In this document: in pieces, positions 17,789 through 29,649 of the stretch
Layout of the letters: each line of letters begins with the position of its first letter
Numbering within the stretch: the stretch's first letter is position 1
Origin: Burkholderiales bacterium
Lineage (GTDB): Bacteria > Pseudomonadota > Gammaproteobacteria > Burkholderiales > Burkholderiaceae_C
DNA: 50,041 nt
Reading direction: 5' to 3'
Assembly (NCBI GenBank): GCA_016191995.1
Contig: JACPVA010000191.1
Location: 1 to 50,041 of the forward strand
The notes under the pieces: generated by a model
Told to the model about the DNA's origin: nothing
The model's database searches: none
The model's input: only the letters and a program-made list of their open reading frames with translations
Program-made: the position numbers and the translations under genes

Positions 17789-19653
17789 TCGTTCGTCATG
17801 TAGGCCTGCCCCGGGTGGTTGGGCCTGCCAGGGACGCGGGCGCGCAGCCGACCGTCGCGCAGCATCGGGTTGATGTAGTGGTTGCGCAGAGAGTCCGGGG
17901 CGCGATCGAGCAACCGCGCCAATGTTCGAAGCGTCAGCCACTGCTGCGAACACAGCGCCAGGATGACTTGCTCCGCCTGCGCCCTGTTGGGCATCTTGCC
18001 CAGCTCGCGCATGGGCGCAGCCAGTGCTGCCAGGCGCGCCTCTTGTTCGGACCCCAAATGTTCGGACCCGGCTTTCAAATGTTCGGAGTCGGCAGCCAAT
18101 TGTTCGGAGCTCGGCTCCTTATGTTGGGAGCTCGGAAGGCCCCCGCCGGCATCCACCGACAGATCGCCTCTGCGCTGCTTCGGCCAGCGGTAGCGAGTGC
18201 CGCGCCCATGCCCGTCCTTCTCCAGCCAGCCGGCGTCCACGAACTGCTTGAGCCGAACGCCGATCTCGCGCGGGTGTTCCGCCCGGTACGGCTGGATGTC
18301 GGCATTGCCGATCTCGTCGAAGCGATGCGCCAGCATCAGGATCACCCGGCCCAGCTCGTCGAGGCCCCGGTAAGCGTCGCCCACGATCGCGCGCAACTCC
18401 TGCTCCACGTCGCCCGGAATCATGCTGGCCAGCGGCAGCCACACCCGCGTCATCTCGAGCGCCGGGTTCTCGGCCACCAGCGGAATCATCCAGTGCTGCT
18501 CGCGCCACGCGCGCAGGATCTTCTGGAAGCCCGAGCCTGCCTTCTCGCCCAGGCCGAGCATCTGGAACATCTTCTGCACGTTGGGGTTGCGCGGGTCGCT
18601 GACCCCGCCCTGGTACAGCGCCTCGCGCGGGATGCGCAGCCGCCCCGGGTTGAAGAAGACGAACGCGTCCTGCCGCTTGATCACCGTGATCGGCCGCGAC
18701 GACTGGTGGTCGGCATGGATCAGCGTGTTGACCAGCGCCTCGCGCAGGGCCTCGTGCACATGCGTCTCGGCGACGCGCGTGGCCTGCGGGTCGAGCTTGA
18801 ACGGCACGTCCAACCCTTCCACCAGGCGCGGGTACACGCGGTAGTAGAAGTTGAACAGGTTCGGCGCCCACTTGCCGTCCACGGTGATGCGGTGGCTCCA
18901 GCGCTGCTCCGGGTCGGCCGAAAGCTGCTCCTGGTAGTCCAGGTGGTAGTGCGGCAACGCATCGAGCAAGCTACGCTCGCTGCCGAACATCAGCAGCCCG
19001 GCCAGCGTGAGCCCGGCACGCCCACCCACCCGCTCGCGGCGCCATCCGCCCAGCCGCTCGATCAGCGCGCGGTCATCCAGCGCCAGAAACGGGTGGTCGG
19101 GCTCATGCGAGGCGAAGCGGTTGCGATACGCCTTCAGAGACTCTGCATCCAGGTCTTCGAGACCGAAGCCTTCCAGCACTGCGCCGTCCTGCGGCTCGTC
19201 GCTGGCGTCGCGCAGCATCTGCCGCACCTCGGCCTCGGTGCAGTGGTAGTCGCCCTCGAAGTTGCGCTTGTAGGTGCCGGTCAGCGGATTGCCGTTGACG
19301 AAAACCGGCCGCTGCGCGCGCGCCGCCCGGCGCACGCGGATCAGCAGCAGCTCGCGGCCATCGACAGGCACCAGCTGAACGTCGCCCTCGGTGCAGAGGG
19401 CCGGGCTGAACTTCTGCGGGTTGTTGTGCCCGTCCCAGAAGGCCTTGGTCAGCTTGGCGGGCGAGCGCACGCCGACGATCTCGTGCTTCTCGCCCTGCTC
19501 GGCCACGCCCAGCACCACCGTGCCACCTTCGGTGTTGGCGAACGCGGAGATCGTCTCCCAAAGCGACCTGGGCAGGCCGCCCTCGGCGAGCTTGAACTCG
19601 ACGTCCTGGTCTTCGCCGAGGTCGAGGCGCTGGAGGAGGTGTTCGGTGTTCAT
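17785..19653 (-). CDS. AlbA_2/HATPase_c_4 (Schlafen-like) protein 2
   Basis: A 622-residue paralogue of AlbA_2 protein 1 with the same domain order. The AlbA_2 motif is EFKLAEGGLPRSLWETISAFANTEGG; the HATPase_c_4 motif is HEALREALVNTLIHADHQ, followed by NPGRLRIP and GEKAGSGFQKI. A helix-turn-helix-like region and a repeated SEHL linker precede a C-terminal domain (QVILALCSQQWLTLRTLARLL) alike in both proteins. The start at 19653 overlaps the stop of a tiny hsdM-derived frame. The end overlaps the start of hsdM copy 2. The identical gene order and overlaps suggest it was captured as a unit with an hsdM start. Confidence 0.85.
   Translation of the reverse strand: MNTEHLLQRLDLGEDQDVEFKLAEGGLPRSLWETISAFANTEGGTVVLGVAEQGEKHEIVGVRSPAKLTKAFWDGHNNPQKFSPALCTEGDVQLVPVDGRELLLIRVRRAARAQRPVFVNGNPLTGTYKRNFEGDYHCTEAEVRQMLRDASDEPQDGAVLEGFGLEDLDAESLKAYRNRFASHEPDHPFLALDDRALIERLGGWRRERVGGRAGLTLAGLLMFGSERSLLDALPHYHLDYQEQLSADPEQRWSHRITVDGKWAPNLFNFYYRVYPRLVEGLDVPFKLDPQATRVAETHVHEALREALVNTLIHADHQSSRPITVIKRQDAFVFFNPGRLRIPREALYQGGVSDPRNPNVQKMFQMLGLGEKAGSGFQKILRAWREQHWMIPLVAENPALEMTRVWLPLASMIPGDVEQELRAIVGDAYRGLDELGRVILMLAHRFDEIGNADIQPYRAEHPREIGVRLKQFVDAGWLEKDGHGRGTRYRWPKQRRGDLSVDAGGGLPSSQHKEPSSEQLAADSEHLKAGSEHLGSEQEARLAALAAPMRELGKMPNRAQAEQVILALCSQQWLTLRTLARLLDRAPDSLRNHYINPMLRDGRLRARVPGRPNHPGQAYMTNE
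18044..18129 (-). repeat. 21-bp coding repeats in the linker of AlbA_2 protein 2
   Basis: The octamer TGTTCGGA (plus strand) begins at 18044, 18059, 18080 and 18101, with a one-mismatch copy at 18122. After the first step the period is 21 bp. They encode SEHL-containing heptads at the same place in the protein as the DSP repeats of protein 1, though the residues differ. Confidence 0.8.
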
Positions 19654-19721
19654 CGACTGCGGCCGAACCGCGGACCGTTGCAGTAGCTCCAGAGTTGCTG
19701 GACTAGGGTGGTGGTCTTCAC
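19650..19721 (-). pseudogene. Remnant hsdM start (copy 4, 23 codons)
   Basis: A 23-codon frame starting with GTG and reading VKTTTLVQQLWSYCN, clearly derived from the HsdM N-terminus (NSSTLVQKLWNYCN). It then runs into eight unrelated codons before a TGA that overlaps the ATG of AlbA_2 protein 2. Its GTG overlaps the TGA of copy 3. It is too short to be a functional protein by itself but would couple translation of AlbA_2 protein 2 to the upstream frame. Confidence 0.8.
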
Positions 19722-19970
19722 TCCAGCTCTTCCAGTGTGTGGCGGTAGTGGTCAAACAGCGCGTCGCCGTCCACTGCCAGCAGCGTGGGCCAGGCGTACG
19801 CGGCGCGGATGGGGCTGGGCTGGTGGTACGGCGGGCGGCTGCGCTCGTCCGCCATCTTCAGGAACAGCAGGTAGGTGAGCTGCTCGACGTAGTCGCCATA
19901 GCTCATCCCGTCGTCGCGCAGGACGTTGCAGTAGTTCCAGAGTTTCTGGACGAGGGTGGAGGCGTTCAAG
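19718..19970 (-). pseudogene. Truncated hsdM 5' end (copy 3)
   Basis: An open frame matching residues 2-82 of HsdM (NASTLVQKLWNYCNVLRDDG through DHYRHTLEELE) and then stopping. The start appears to be TTG at 19970, where copies 1 and 2 have ATG. The frame is also open further upstream without homology. The stop overlaps the GTG of copy 4. It lies downstream of AlbA_2 protein 3 across a 185-base gap. Confidence 0.85.
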
Positions 19971-20155
19971 GCTTGGGAACGACGGTATGGAAGGGAATGG
20001 GAGGTCGACCCCACCGCCATTCCCTCCCATTGATAGTTGCTTTGATTTCGGCGGCGTGTGCCGCACCCGGGAATCAAAGGAAATATCTTTAGCAATCAAG
20101 CACGTAGCTCCAGGCGGGGGTGCCCGCGTGATCTCGCCCATTGGTTGCCGATTGA
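19971..20155. other. Lower-GC gap with an inverted repeat in the hsd operon
   Basis: This 185-base stretch separates AlbA_2 gene 3 from hsdM copy 3, the only real gap inside the hsd cluster. It is visibly poorer in GC than its surroundings. AATGGGAGG at 19996-20004 is the inverse of CCTCCCATT at 20023-20031, an 18-base-loop hairpin. It may mark an insertion seam or hold a weak promoter or terminator. Confidence 0.5.
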
Positions 20156-21835
20156 TCACTTTGGGCTTTGGGCACCCTCGCCTGGCACCCATCGTGGCCA
20201 CCGCCGGCTACCGGTGTTGACGATGTCGCCGGCCTTGGCCAGCTGCCGAAGCAGGTTGTGACTGCGGTTCAACCTCTGTTCGTGCGTCAATACCTCGGGG
20301 AGCTTGTCGAGCAGAAGGCGGTCGATGTCTTCGCGCGTTACGGGCTGATGCTCGCGAACCAGTGCGACGATCATGTCGCGGTAGTACCGGTTGTCGAAGC
20401 CTCGATTGCGGATGTGCTGCGCCTTCTGCCCCGTGGCGGCTGCGACGGCACCGGCAACGATCAAGTTCGGCTGGCGCCCCTCGACGAGGCCTTGCGATCT
20501 CAGGCGCCGCACATCGTCAGCCCCGATCCGCACGCCCTTCTGCAACTTGTCCAGCAGAATGATCGTGCCGAGGTCCAGCCCGCTGCGGCTCATCAGCAAT
20601 CGCGTGTAGCGCTCGTCCAGGATGCGGCCGCGCAGCGTCACCTTCACGCGCTCGGGCTCGGTCAAATCGTAGTCCGGCATCGGGAAGAAGCGATCGCGCT
20701 GCTTGATGAACATGCGCCGGATGCCGCCGCCCTGCGTGTCGACCATGTTCAGGTTGACCATGGCCTCCGCCAGAAACGGGTTGCGGTAGACCTCCAGCGG
20801 GGCGTCCTGCTCGATGACCGTTTCCACCCTCCCCGGCAGGAAGCTGCCGACATTCGTGAGCAGCAGCGCGTCCGGTGTCTCGACCACCTGGATGCGGCCG
20901 CGCAAGCCGTAGTCCTGGTGCGCAATGCAGTTGTGCAGCGCCTCGCGGATCACCCAGGGGTCGTACTGCGTGATCTCGGTCGGGAACAAGGTGCCGTCGG
21001 CCAGGGCGCGCACCGTCAGATTGCGGACGCGGGCCAGCAGCTTGTCCACGTTGAGCAGGAACGGCGGCCCGAAGTGCTCGTAGTCCAGGTCCTCGCCACC
21101 CGGCCCCTTCAGCAGCCAGCTGATGCGCGCGACCGCCGGCGCCAGCAGCGTCGACGCCTCGGGGCGGCCCAGCAGCAGCAGCGCCGCATTCGTCACTCTG
21201 CCGCGGATCGTGACCTTGGCCTTGTTGAGGAAGGTGGCGTCCTCCCATGCGGCAGCCTCCGCGGCCTGCCGCGGGAACTTCGTTGCGAATTCCCGCCGGG
21301 CCTTGGCGATGGCGTCGGGGGCAAGATCGTCCAGCATCGCCTGCTCGCAGACCTGCGCGCTCCAGTCCAGCCGCCGGTTCCAGATCGCGCGCTCCTTCTC
21401 CGGGTAGCGCCGCAGTCCGGTCTTGCTCGTCCCGTCTCGCACATAGGCCGTGCCGTAGAACTGCACCGGGCGGTCGAAGGCCGGATGCACCTCGAACAGC
21501 ACCACCGGCTTGCCCTGGTAGGCGAAGGGCCGGATCTCGAAGCCCACATTGGGCTGCAACCCGCGCGACAGCCACAGAGGCAACAGCTGCTCGCCCTTGG
21601 CCTTCTCGGCCTGCGGGTCGAACGCCGTGCCGACCACGGCATGGCTGCCGTCCTCGATGCCGAACACCAGGTAGCCGCGCGGCTTGCCGGCCAGGCAGGC
21701 CGAGTTGGCCAGGGCGGACAGGTATTCGCCCAGCACCTGCGGCTCATACCGGTTGGCCTTGAACTCCAGCCACTCGGTCTCGCGCGGCTCGGCGCGCAAG
21801 CGGTCGAGCAGCGCCGTACGCTCGGCGGTATTCAT
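20156..21835 (-). CDS. AlbA_2-type ATP-binding protein 3
   Basis: A 559-residue member of the AlbA_2/HATPase_c_4 group but from a branch different from proteins 1 and 2. The AlbA_2 domain shows ETEWLEFKANRYEPQVLGEYLSALANSA and GYLVFGIEDG. The HATPase-like motif is REALHNCIAHQDYGLRG, then NVGSFLPG and DTQGGGIRRMF. A winged-helix-like C-terminus follows (EHQPVTREDIDRLLLDKLPE). No heptad linker is present. Its ATG overlaps the hsdS stop, so it was probably the original accessory gene of the operon. Confidence 0.85.
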   Translation of the reverse strand: MNTAERTALLDRLRAEPRETEWLEFKANRYEPQVLGEYLSALANSACLAGKPRGYLVFGIEDGSHAVVGTAFDPQAEKAKGEQLLPLWLSRGLQPNVGFEIRPFAYQGKPVVLFEVHPAFDRPVQFYGTAYVRDGTSKTGLRRYPEKERAIWNRRLDWSAQVCEQAMLDDLAPDAIAKARREFATKFPRQAAEAAAWEDATFLNKAKVTIRGRVTNAALLLLGRPEASTLLAPAVARISWLLKGPGGEDLDYEHFGPPFLLNVDKLLARVRNLTVRALADGTLFPTEITQYDPWVIREALHNCIAHQDYGLRGRIQVVETPDALLLTNVGSFLPGRVETVIEQDAPLEVYRNPFLAEAMVNLNMVDTQGGGIRRMFIKQRDRFFPMPDYDLTEPERVKVTLRGRILDERYTRLLMSRSGLDLGTIILLDKLQKGVRIGADDVRRLRSQGLVEGRQPNLIVAGAVAAATGQKAQHIRNRGFDNRYYRDMIVALVREHQPVTREDIDRLLLDKLPEVLTHEQRLNRSHNLLRQLAKAGDIVNTGSRRWPRWVPGEGAQSPK

Positions 21836-23001
21836 GCGGCGAAGGTCCGGGCCAGCACCGCCTGCCGCAGCGCCTGCGCGCGCTTCAGGTTCGCGCCGAC
21901 CTCGGCCTCGACCTCGCGGACGATGGAGAGGCGGCGGTCGACTTCGGCGACGATGCGCTCACGTTCTGAGGCGGGCGGAAGCGGCACACGGATCGATGCC
22001 ACTTGGGGCTGGGCGATCTTGTAGATTCCAGCGGTCGTCTTGACCCGCTGCTCGATCTGGCGACGAACAAGCCGGCTTGGCCAGAGCGTGGCGACCCAGC
22101 GCGTGACGTCGGCATCTAGGAAGCGCAAGCGCATCATCGTGTCGGGAAAGATGACGGGAAACGGCGGAGCCTGAGCTGTCGTCCCGCGACCGACAAGCGC
22201 GAGACTGCCGTTTCCTCTCGATACGAAGAAGTCGCCTTCCTCGACGAGGATGTCGTCGACCGAGGATAGACCGACCGGCAGAAATCGGTGATCTGCGTAG
22301 TTCAGCCCAGACTCGGACATAGCGCTGAGGCGAAGTGCGCGAACCGACGTCGGTGTCGTGCTCTCCTTCACCGACAACCCGTTGACGATTCGCTCGCGAA
22401 GGAGATCGGTGATCGTGCAGGTGGTCCATCGCCGATCCTGACCCGCCGCCTCGGTAAGCACTGCCGCTTGATACCGCGAGATCGATGCCTTGACGCGCTT
22501 GAGGTTGACGACGGCTTCGTCGAGGCGGGAGAACTGCTGTTCGACTTCGGCGACGATGCGGCGCTGCTCGTCCAACTCCGGCACCGACAAGTCGAACGCG
22601 CGAATGTCCCTTGGGCGCACGGCCGGGTACAGCGCTCCTTGGACCAGCTCTGACATGGTGCCGACGAACTGGCGCGTCTGCACCCCGTAGTAAAGCCACT
22701 GCGGCAAGACGATGTCGCGGGCACGGAGGACATGAAAGCCGGTTGAGCCGATTGCTCCGTGCAGTTCGGGCGGCACCAGCGCGACAGCGTTGAGATTCGG
22801 GCGAGTCATGGATACCAGCACGTCGCCACTTCGCAGCCTTTGCCTAGCGCGGCTGGGCGCGCTGTCCGCTGGCAACCGCTTGGGTTCGACGATGCGCTTG
22901 GCACTGTTGTCGACGCTGCTGATGTCGACGTATGTGAACTCGCCGTTTGGCTCCGGACCCGCCTGATCGATCTTTGGCTCGGTGATGTCGCCCAGCTGCA
23001 T
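21832..23001 (-). CDS. hsdS: Type I restriction specificity subunit HsdS
   Basis: A 389-residue specificity subunit that chooses the bipartite DNA target of the HsdM/HsdR complex. Two target-recognition domains are separated by the conserved helix region around SVPELDEQRRIVAEVEQQFSRLDEAV. The second domain ends with a related helix, PPASERERIVAEVDRRLSIVREVEAEV. The ATG at 23001 overlaps the last base of the hsdR stop (TGATG); a GTG just before it is in the same frame. The target sequence cannot be predicted here. Confidence 0.9.
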   Translation of the reverse strand: MQLGDITEPKIDQAGPEPNGEFTYVDISSVDNSAKRIVEPKRLPADSAPSRARQRLRSGDVLVSMTRPNLNAVALVPPELHGAIGSTGFHVLRARDIVLPQWLYYGVQTRQFVGTMSELVQGALYPAVRPRDIRAFDLSVPELDEQRRIVAEVEQQFSRLDEAVVNLKRVKASISRYQAAVLTEAAGQDRRWTTCTITDLLRERIVNGLSVKESTTPTSVRALRLSAMSESGLNYADHRFLPVGLSSVDDILVEEGDFFVSRGNGSLALVGRGTTAQAPPFPVIFPDTMMRLRFLDADVTRWVATLWPSRLVRRQIEQRVKTTAGIYKIAQPQVASIRVPLPPASERERIVAEVDRRLSIVREVEAEVGANLKRAQALRQAVLARTFAA

Positions 23002-25811
23002 CACGCCACCAACTCCCGATTCAACTCATCGATCACCCTCGGCAACTCCGCCCCGAAGAGCTGATGCACCCGGCCCAGCCCGCCGCGCTGGTCGAACGGC
23101 GCGTAGCCGAAGTCCTCGGCCTCGATGCCGAGGTTGCTGGCGATGTGCTCGGCCATCTTCTCCAGCCACCAGCGCTGCTCGTCGGTGAAGCCCTTCCCTG
23201 CCGCCTGCTGCTGCGCCATCCACGCCCTGAAGTTGGCGGCCACGCGCTCGGGGTAGGGCACCAGCTCGTTCTCCTGGTGCATCGCGTAGCGCACCAGTGA
23301 GACGAGGTCGGTCAGGATGCGGCAGCGGCTCGCGCCCTTGACCTTGCTCTGGTCCAGCGCTGCGTAGGCCTGCCAGAGCTGGCTTTCGGTCCACAGGTGC
23401 GGCGGGGCCTGCAGCGTGTCGGCCAGCGCCTTCAGGTCTTCGAACCTCAGCGGCGCCTTGGTCGGGCGGTTGTAGAGGATCTGCAGCGCGGTGATCTCGT
23501 CGCGGTGCTGGGCGATGAAGGCCTCGAAGCTTTGCACGATGCCCTGCGCGCGCTCGCGTGCGGCCTCGGAGAAGCCGGCTTCGAGCACGCGGTCCTGGGT
23601 GACGGTGTCGATCACCAGTTCCTTCTGCTGCTTGAGCGTCAGGATCAGCGTGCGCAGTGCGGGGTTGGACAGCGGCTTGACGGCCTGGCGCAACGCGGCC
23701 TCGGCCTCCTGCGGGCTGCGATCCTCGCGCGGGTCCAGCGCCTGCACGATGCCGCGCGACAGTGTCTTCAGGCCCAGGCCGCCGGCTTCCGTCACCACCT
23801 TGGCGCGCTCGGCGTCGCTGAGCTGGGCGTCCAGCCTTGCTAGGCGCACGGCCACGCTGGAGAGCACCTCGGGCTCCACGTTGCCCAGGCTCACGGCCTG
23901 CAGCAGCGCGTCCAGCGGCACGCTCTTCTTCTGGTCCATGGGCCGGCTGTCGGTCTTGTCGCGCTCGCACACGCCGACGCAGTCGACGATGACGAACCGG
24001 TCCTTGTGCACGTGCTCGCCGGGGTTCACGCCGCGCAGGTCGTCGTCCTTGATCACGCGCACGCCGCGACCCTTCATCTGCTCGAAGAAGCTGCGGCTCT
24101 TCACGCTGCGCATGAAGACGACGATCTCCACCGGCTTGATGTCGGTGCCGGTGGCGATCATGTCCACGGTGACGGCGATGCGCGGGTAGTAGCTGGTGCG
24201 GAAGGCCTTGATCAGCTCCTCGGGCTTGGCACCGGTGGTGCGGTAGGTGATCTTCTGCGCGAACTCGTTGCCGCGGCCCCACTCCTCGCGCAGGATGCCG
24301 ACGATGGCCTCGGCGTGGTTGTCGTCCTTGGCGAAGACCAGCGTCTTGGGCAGCTCCTGCCGCTGGGGGAAGAGGTCGCGCTTCCAGTTGTCGCGCAGCG
24401 TGCGGGCTACTGTGCGGATCTGGTCGGGCGTCTGCACGCTGCGGTCCAGCTCCTCGGGTGCGTATTCGAAGTCGTCGTCGAGCTGCCAGTCGCGCCGGGC
24501 GCGGGTGGGTTTGTCCAGCACCTGCAGCCAGTAGCCGGCCTCCACCTTGCTGCCGGCCTCGGTGACCTCGGTCCTGATCCGGTAGACGTCGTAGTTGACG
24601 TTCACGCCGTCGGCCACCGCCTGCGGGTGGCCGTACTCCATCACCAGGTTCTGGTTGAAGAAGCCGAAGGTCTGCTTGTTGGGCGTGGCGGTCAGGCCGA
24701 TCAGATGGGCGTCGAAGTACTCCAGCACCTGGCGCCACAGGTTGTAGATGCTGCGGTGCGCCTCGTCGGTGACGATGATGTCGAAGGTCTCGATCGGGAA
24801 CGCCGGGTTGTAGTCGATGGGCTCCGGTGCCTTGTCGAACAGGCTCTCCACGCGCCCGGTGGACTCCTCGTCCGCCTCTTCCGGCAGCTCGCGGCCCTTC
24901 AGCATCGAGTACATGCGCTGGATCGTGCAGATGCACACGCGTGCGGTCTTGTCGATCTGGTTGCTGGTGAGGTGCTGGACGATGTACTCCTCGCCGAACT
25001 TGTAGTTGTTGTACGGCGAGACGTACTGGTCGAACTCCTTCTTGGTCTGCCGGCCCAGGTTGCCGCGGTCCACCAGGAACAGCACGCGCCGCGCGCCGGC
25101 GAACTTGAGCAGGCGGTAGATCAAGCTGATGGCGGTGAAGGTCTTGCCGCTGCCGGTGGCCATCTGGATCAGCGCGCGCGGCATGTTCTGCGCCAGGCTG
25201 GCTTCCAGGTTCTGGATGGCGGTGATCTGCGCGAGCCAGAGCTTGAAGTCGCCCCACTCGGTGACGAGCGGCGGCATGGCCTGCAGGCGGGCGAGCATGG
25301 TGCCGCCCCAGGGTCCCGGCGCACGCTCGGCCTGCGCAGCCGGCGGTTGGCCGTCCGTGGTCAGCACCGTGGCCGGCGGGGCCACCGCGGCCTGCGCCAG
25401 CCACTCGGCCAGCGTCTCGGGGCGATGGAAGGCAAATACGCTGCGCGCACGGGGCGCCGGGTCCAGGCCGCTCGTGAAATGGGTCTCGATGCCGGTCGAC
25501 TCGTAGACGAAGGGCAGTGGGCGCCGCCACGCGGGCAGGCTGACCGGCAGGCCCTGGGCGTAGCGGCCCGACTGTGCCTCTACGCCTGTCAGCGTCGAAC
25601 CCTGCTTCTTGGCCTCGATGACGCCGCAGGCCTTGCCGTCGACGTAGAGCAGGTAGTCGGCGGTGCCGAAGCCCTGGTTCAGCTCGAACTCACGCAGCGC
25701 AACACCGCGGGCGGCGTGGATGTCCGCCGCCCCGAGGTCCTGCACCGCCCAGCCGGCCGCTACCAGCAGCCGGTCGATCCGCACGCGCGCCTGCTGCTCC
25801 GGGGCCGTCAT
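23001..25811 (-). CDS. hsdR: Type I restriction endonuclease HsdR
   Basis: A 936-residue motor and nuclease subunit. The N-terminal PD-(D/E)xK nuclease is visible as D52 and E66-A-K68 (GTADYLLYVDGK...IEAKKQ). The SF2 helicase part has Walker A GSGKT at 220-224, the DEAH box at 349-352, and TATPNKQTFGFF. The later TFVFAKDDNHAEAIVGIL-like stretch and RGVRVI motif VI complete the translocase. The C-terminal helices contact the methyltransferase. No defect is visible, so restriction capacity may remain even though hsdM is frameshifted. It starts 45 bases after the gyrB stop, likely in the same transcript. Confidence 0.94.
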   Translation of the reverse strand: MTAPEQQARVRIDRLLVAAGWAVQDLGAADIHAARGVALREFELNQGFGTADYLLYVDGKACGVIEAKKQGSTLTGVEAQSGRYAQGLPVSLPAWRRPLPFVYESTGIETHFTSGLDPAPRARSVFAFHRPETLAEWLAQAAVAPPATVLTTDGQPPAAQAERAPGPWGGTMLARLQAMPPLVTEWGDFKLWLAQITAIQNLEASLAQNMPRALIQMATGSGKTFTAISLIYRLLKFAGARRVLFLVDRGNLGRQTKKEFDQYVSPYNNYKFGEEYIVQHLTSNQIDKTARVCICTIQRMYSMLKGRELPEEADEESTGRVESLFDKAPEPIDYNPAFPIETFDIIVTDEAHRSIYNLWRQVLEYFDAHLIGLTATPNKQTFGFFNQNLVMEYGHPQAVADGVNVNYDVYRIRTEVTEAGSKVEAGYWLQVLDKPTRARRDWQLDDDFEYAPEELDRSVQTPDQIRTVARTLRDNWKRDLFPQRQELPKTLVFAKDDNHAEAIVGILREEWGRGNEFAQKITYRTTGAKPEELIKAFRTSYYPRIAVTVDMIATGTDIKPVEIVVFMRSVKSRSFFEQMKGRGVRVIKDDDLRGVNPGEHVHKDRFVIVDCVGVCERDKTDSRPMDQKKSVPLDALLQAVSLGNVEPEVLSSVAVRLARLDAQLSDAERAKVVTEAGGLGLKTLSRGIVQALDPREDRSPQEAEAALRQAVKPLSNPALRTLILTLKQQKELVIDTVTQDRVLEAGFSEAARERAQGIVQSFEAFIAQHRDEITALQILYNRPTKAPLRFEDLKALADTLQAPPHLWTESQLWQAYAALDQSKVKGASRCRILTDLVSLVRYAMHQENELVPYPERVAANFRAWMAQQQAAGKGFTDEQRWWLEKMAEHIASNLGIEAEDFGYAPFDQRGGLGRVHQLFGAELPRVIDELNRELVA

Positions 25812-25856
25812 GCGTTAGGTGCTCCGCGTCGGCAGGTCAGGGCAGGCGCTGCCGCG

Positions 25857-28496
<2,640 letters not shown>

Positions 28497-29603
28497 TCAG
28501 ATGCGCATCGGCATCACCACGTACTTGAACCCGGGCTGCTCGGGCACCGTGAACAGCGCGCTGGCCTGGCCGTCGAGCAGCTCGACCGTGACCATCTCGG
28601 CGCCGATATTGGCCAACGCATCGGTCAGGTAGCCGACGTTGAAGCCGATGTCGATCGTCGGCCCGCCGTAGTCGATCTCCAGCTCCTCCTGCGCCTCCTC
28701 CTGCTCGGCGTTGCTGGCGGCGATCTTCAGCAGGCCGGGCTCCACACCCAGCCGCACGCCCTTGAACTTCTCGCTCGTCAGGATCGCTGCGCGCTGCAGG
28801 CTCGCGAGCAGCGGGGCACGGCCGAGCGTGACGTGGTTCGGGTGGTTGCGCGGGATGACGCGGTTGTAGTCGGGGAACTTGCCTTCGACGAGCTTGCTGA
28901 CGAACTCCATGCTGCCGAACGCGAACTTGGCCTGGTTGGCGGCGAAGCGGATCTCGATCGGCGCGTCGTCGTCGGCGAGCAGCCGCTGCAGCTCCAGCAC
29001 CGTCTTGCGCGGCAGGATGACCTCCTGCTTCGGGATCTCGTTTCCGAGTGTCGCCTGCGCCAGCGCCAGCCGGTGGCCGTCGGTCGCCACCAGCGTGAGC
29101 TGGCTGCCCTCGGCGATGAACAGGATGCCGTTGAGGTAGTAGCGGATATCGTGCACCGCCATCGCGAAGTGCACCTGGTTGACGAGCGCGCGCAGCGTCT
29201 TCTGCGGCACCGAGAACATCGGCCCGAAGTCGACCGACTCGCTGACCAGCGGGAAGTCCTCCGCCGGCATGGTCTGCAGCGTGAAGCGGCTGCGCCCGGC
29301 CTGCAGCACGAGCTTGTTCGACCCGGAGCTGAGCGTGACGGTCTGCTCCGGCGGCAGTGCGCGCAGGATGTCGATCAGCTTCTTGGCCGAGACCGTGGTC
29401 GCAAGCTCGCCGGCGTCGCCGCCGAGCTCGGCCTGGGTGCGGACCTGGATCTCCAGGTCGCTGGTCAGGAACTCGAGCTTCGGGCCGTTCTTGCGCAGCA
29501 GCACGTTGGCCAGGATCGGCAGCGTGTGCCGCCGCTCGACGATGCCGGCGACGGATTGCAGGGCGGCGAGCAGTTGTTCCTGGGCTGCCTTCAAGACGAT
29601 CAT
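28497..29603 (-). CDS. dnaN: DNA polymerase III sliding clamp (beta)
   Basis: A 368-residue beta clamp with three repeated DNA-clamp domains. It opens MIVLKAAQEQLLAALQSVAGIVERRHTLPILAN, includes RKTVLELQRLL, and ends in the hallmark PGFKYVVMPMRI, which forms part of the hydrophobic pocket that binds polymerases. Length equals the family norm (366-370). It lies between dnaA and gyrB, the classic order at bacterial origins. Confidence 0.97.
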   Translation of the reverse strand: MIVLKAAQEQLLAALQSVAGIVERRHTLPILANVLLRKNGPKLEFLTSDLEIQVRTQAELGGDAGELATTVSAKKLIDILRALPPEQTVTLSSGSNKLVLQAGRSRFTLQTMPAEDFPLVSESVDFGPMFSVPQKTLRALVNQVHFAMAVHDIRYYLNGILFIAEGSQLTLVATDGHRLALAQATLGNEIPKQEVILPRKTVLELQRLLADDDAPIEIRFAANQAKFAFGSMEFVSKLVEGKFPDYNRVIPRNHPNHVTLGRAPLLASLQRAAILTSEKFKGVRLGVEPGLLKIAASNAEQEEAQEELEIDYGGPTIDIGFNVGYLTDALANIGAEMVTVELLDGQASALFTVPEQPGFKYVVMPMRI

Positions 29604-29649
29604 GTCGTTCCTTTAAAGCCTGGTAGCCGTAGTAGAGGGCCGCGGTGAC

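Noticed and set aside
15740..18129. AlbA_2 repeats as CRISPR or phase-variable promoter
   Set aside because: They lie inside intact coding frames with a period that is a multiple of three, so they vary the protein and not the promoter.
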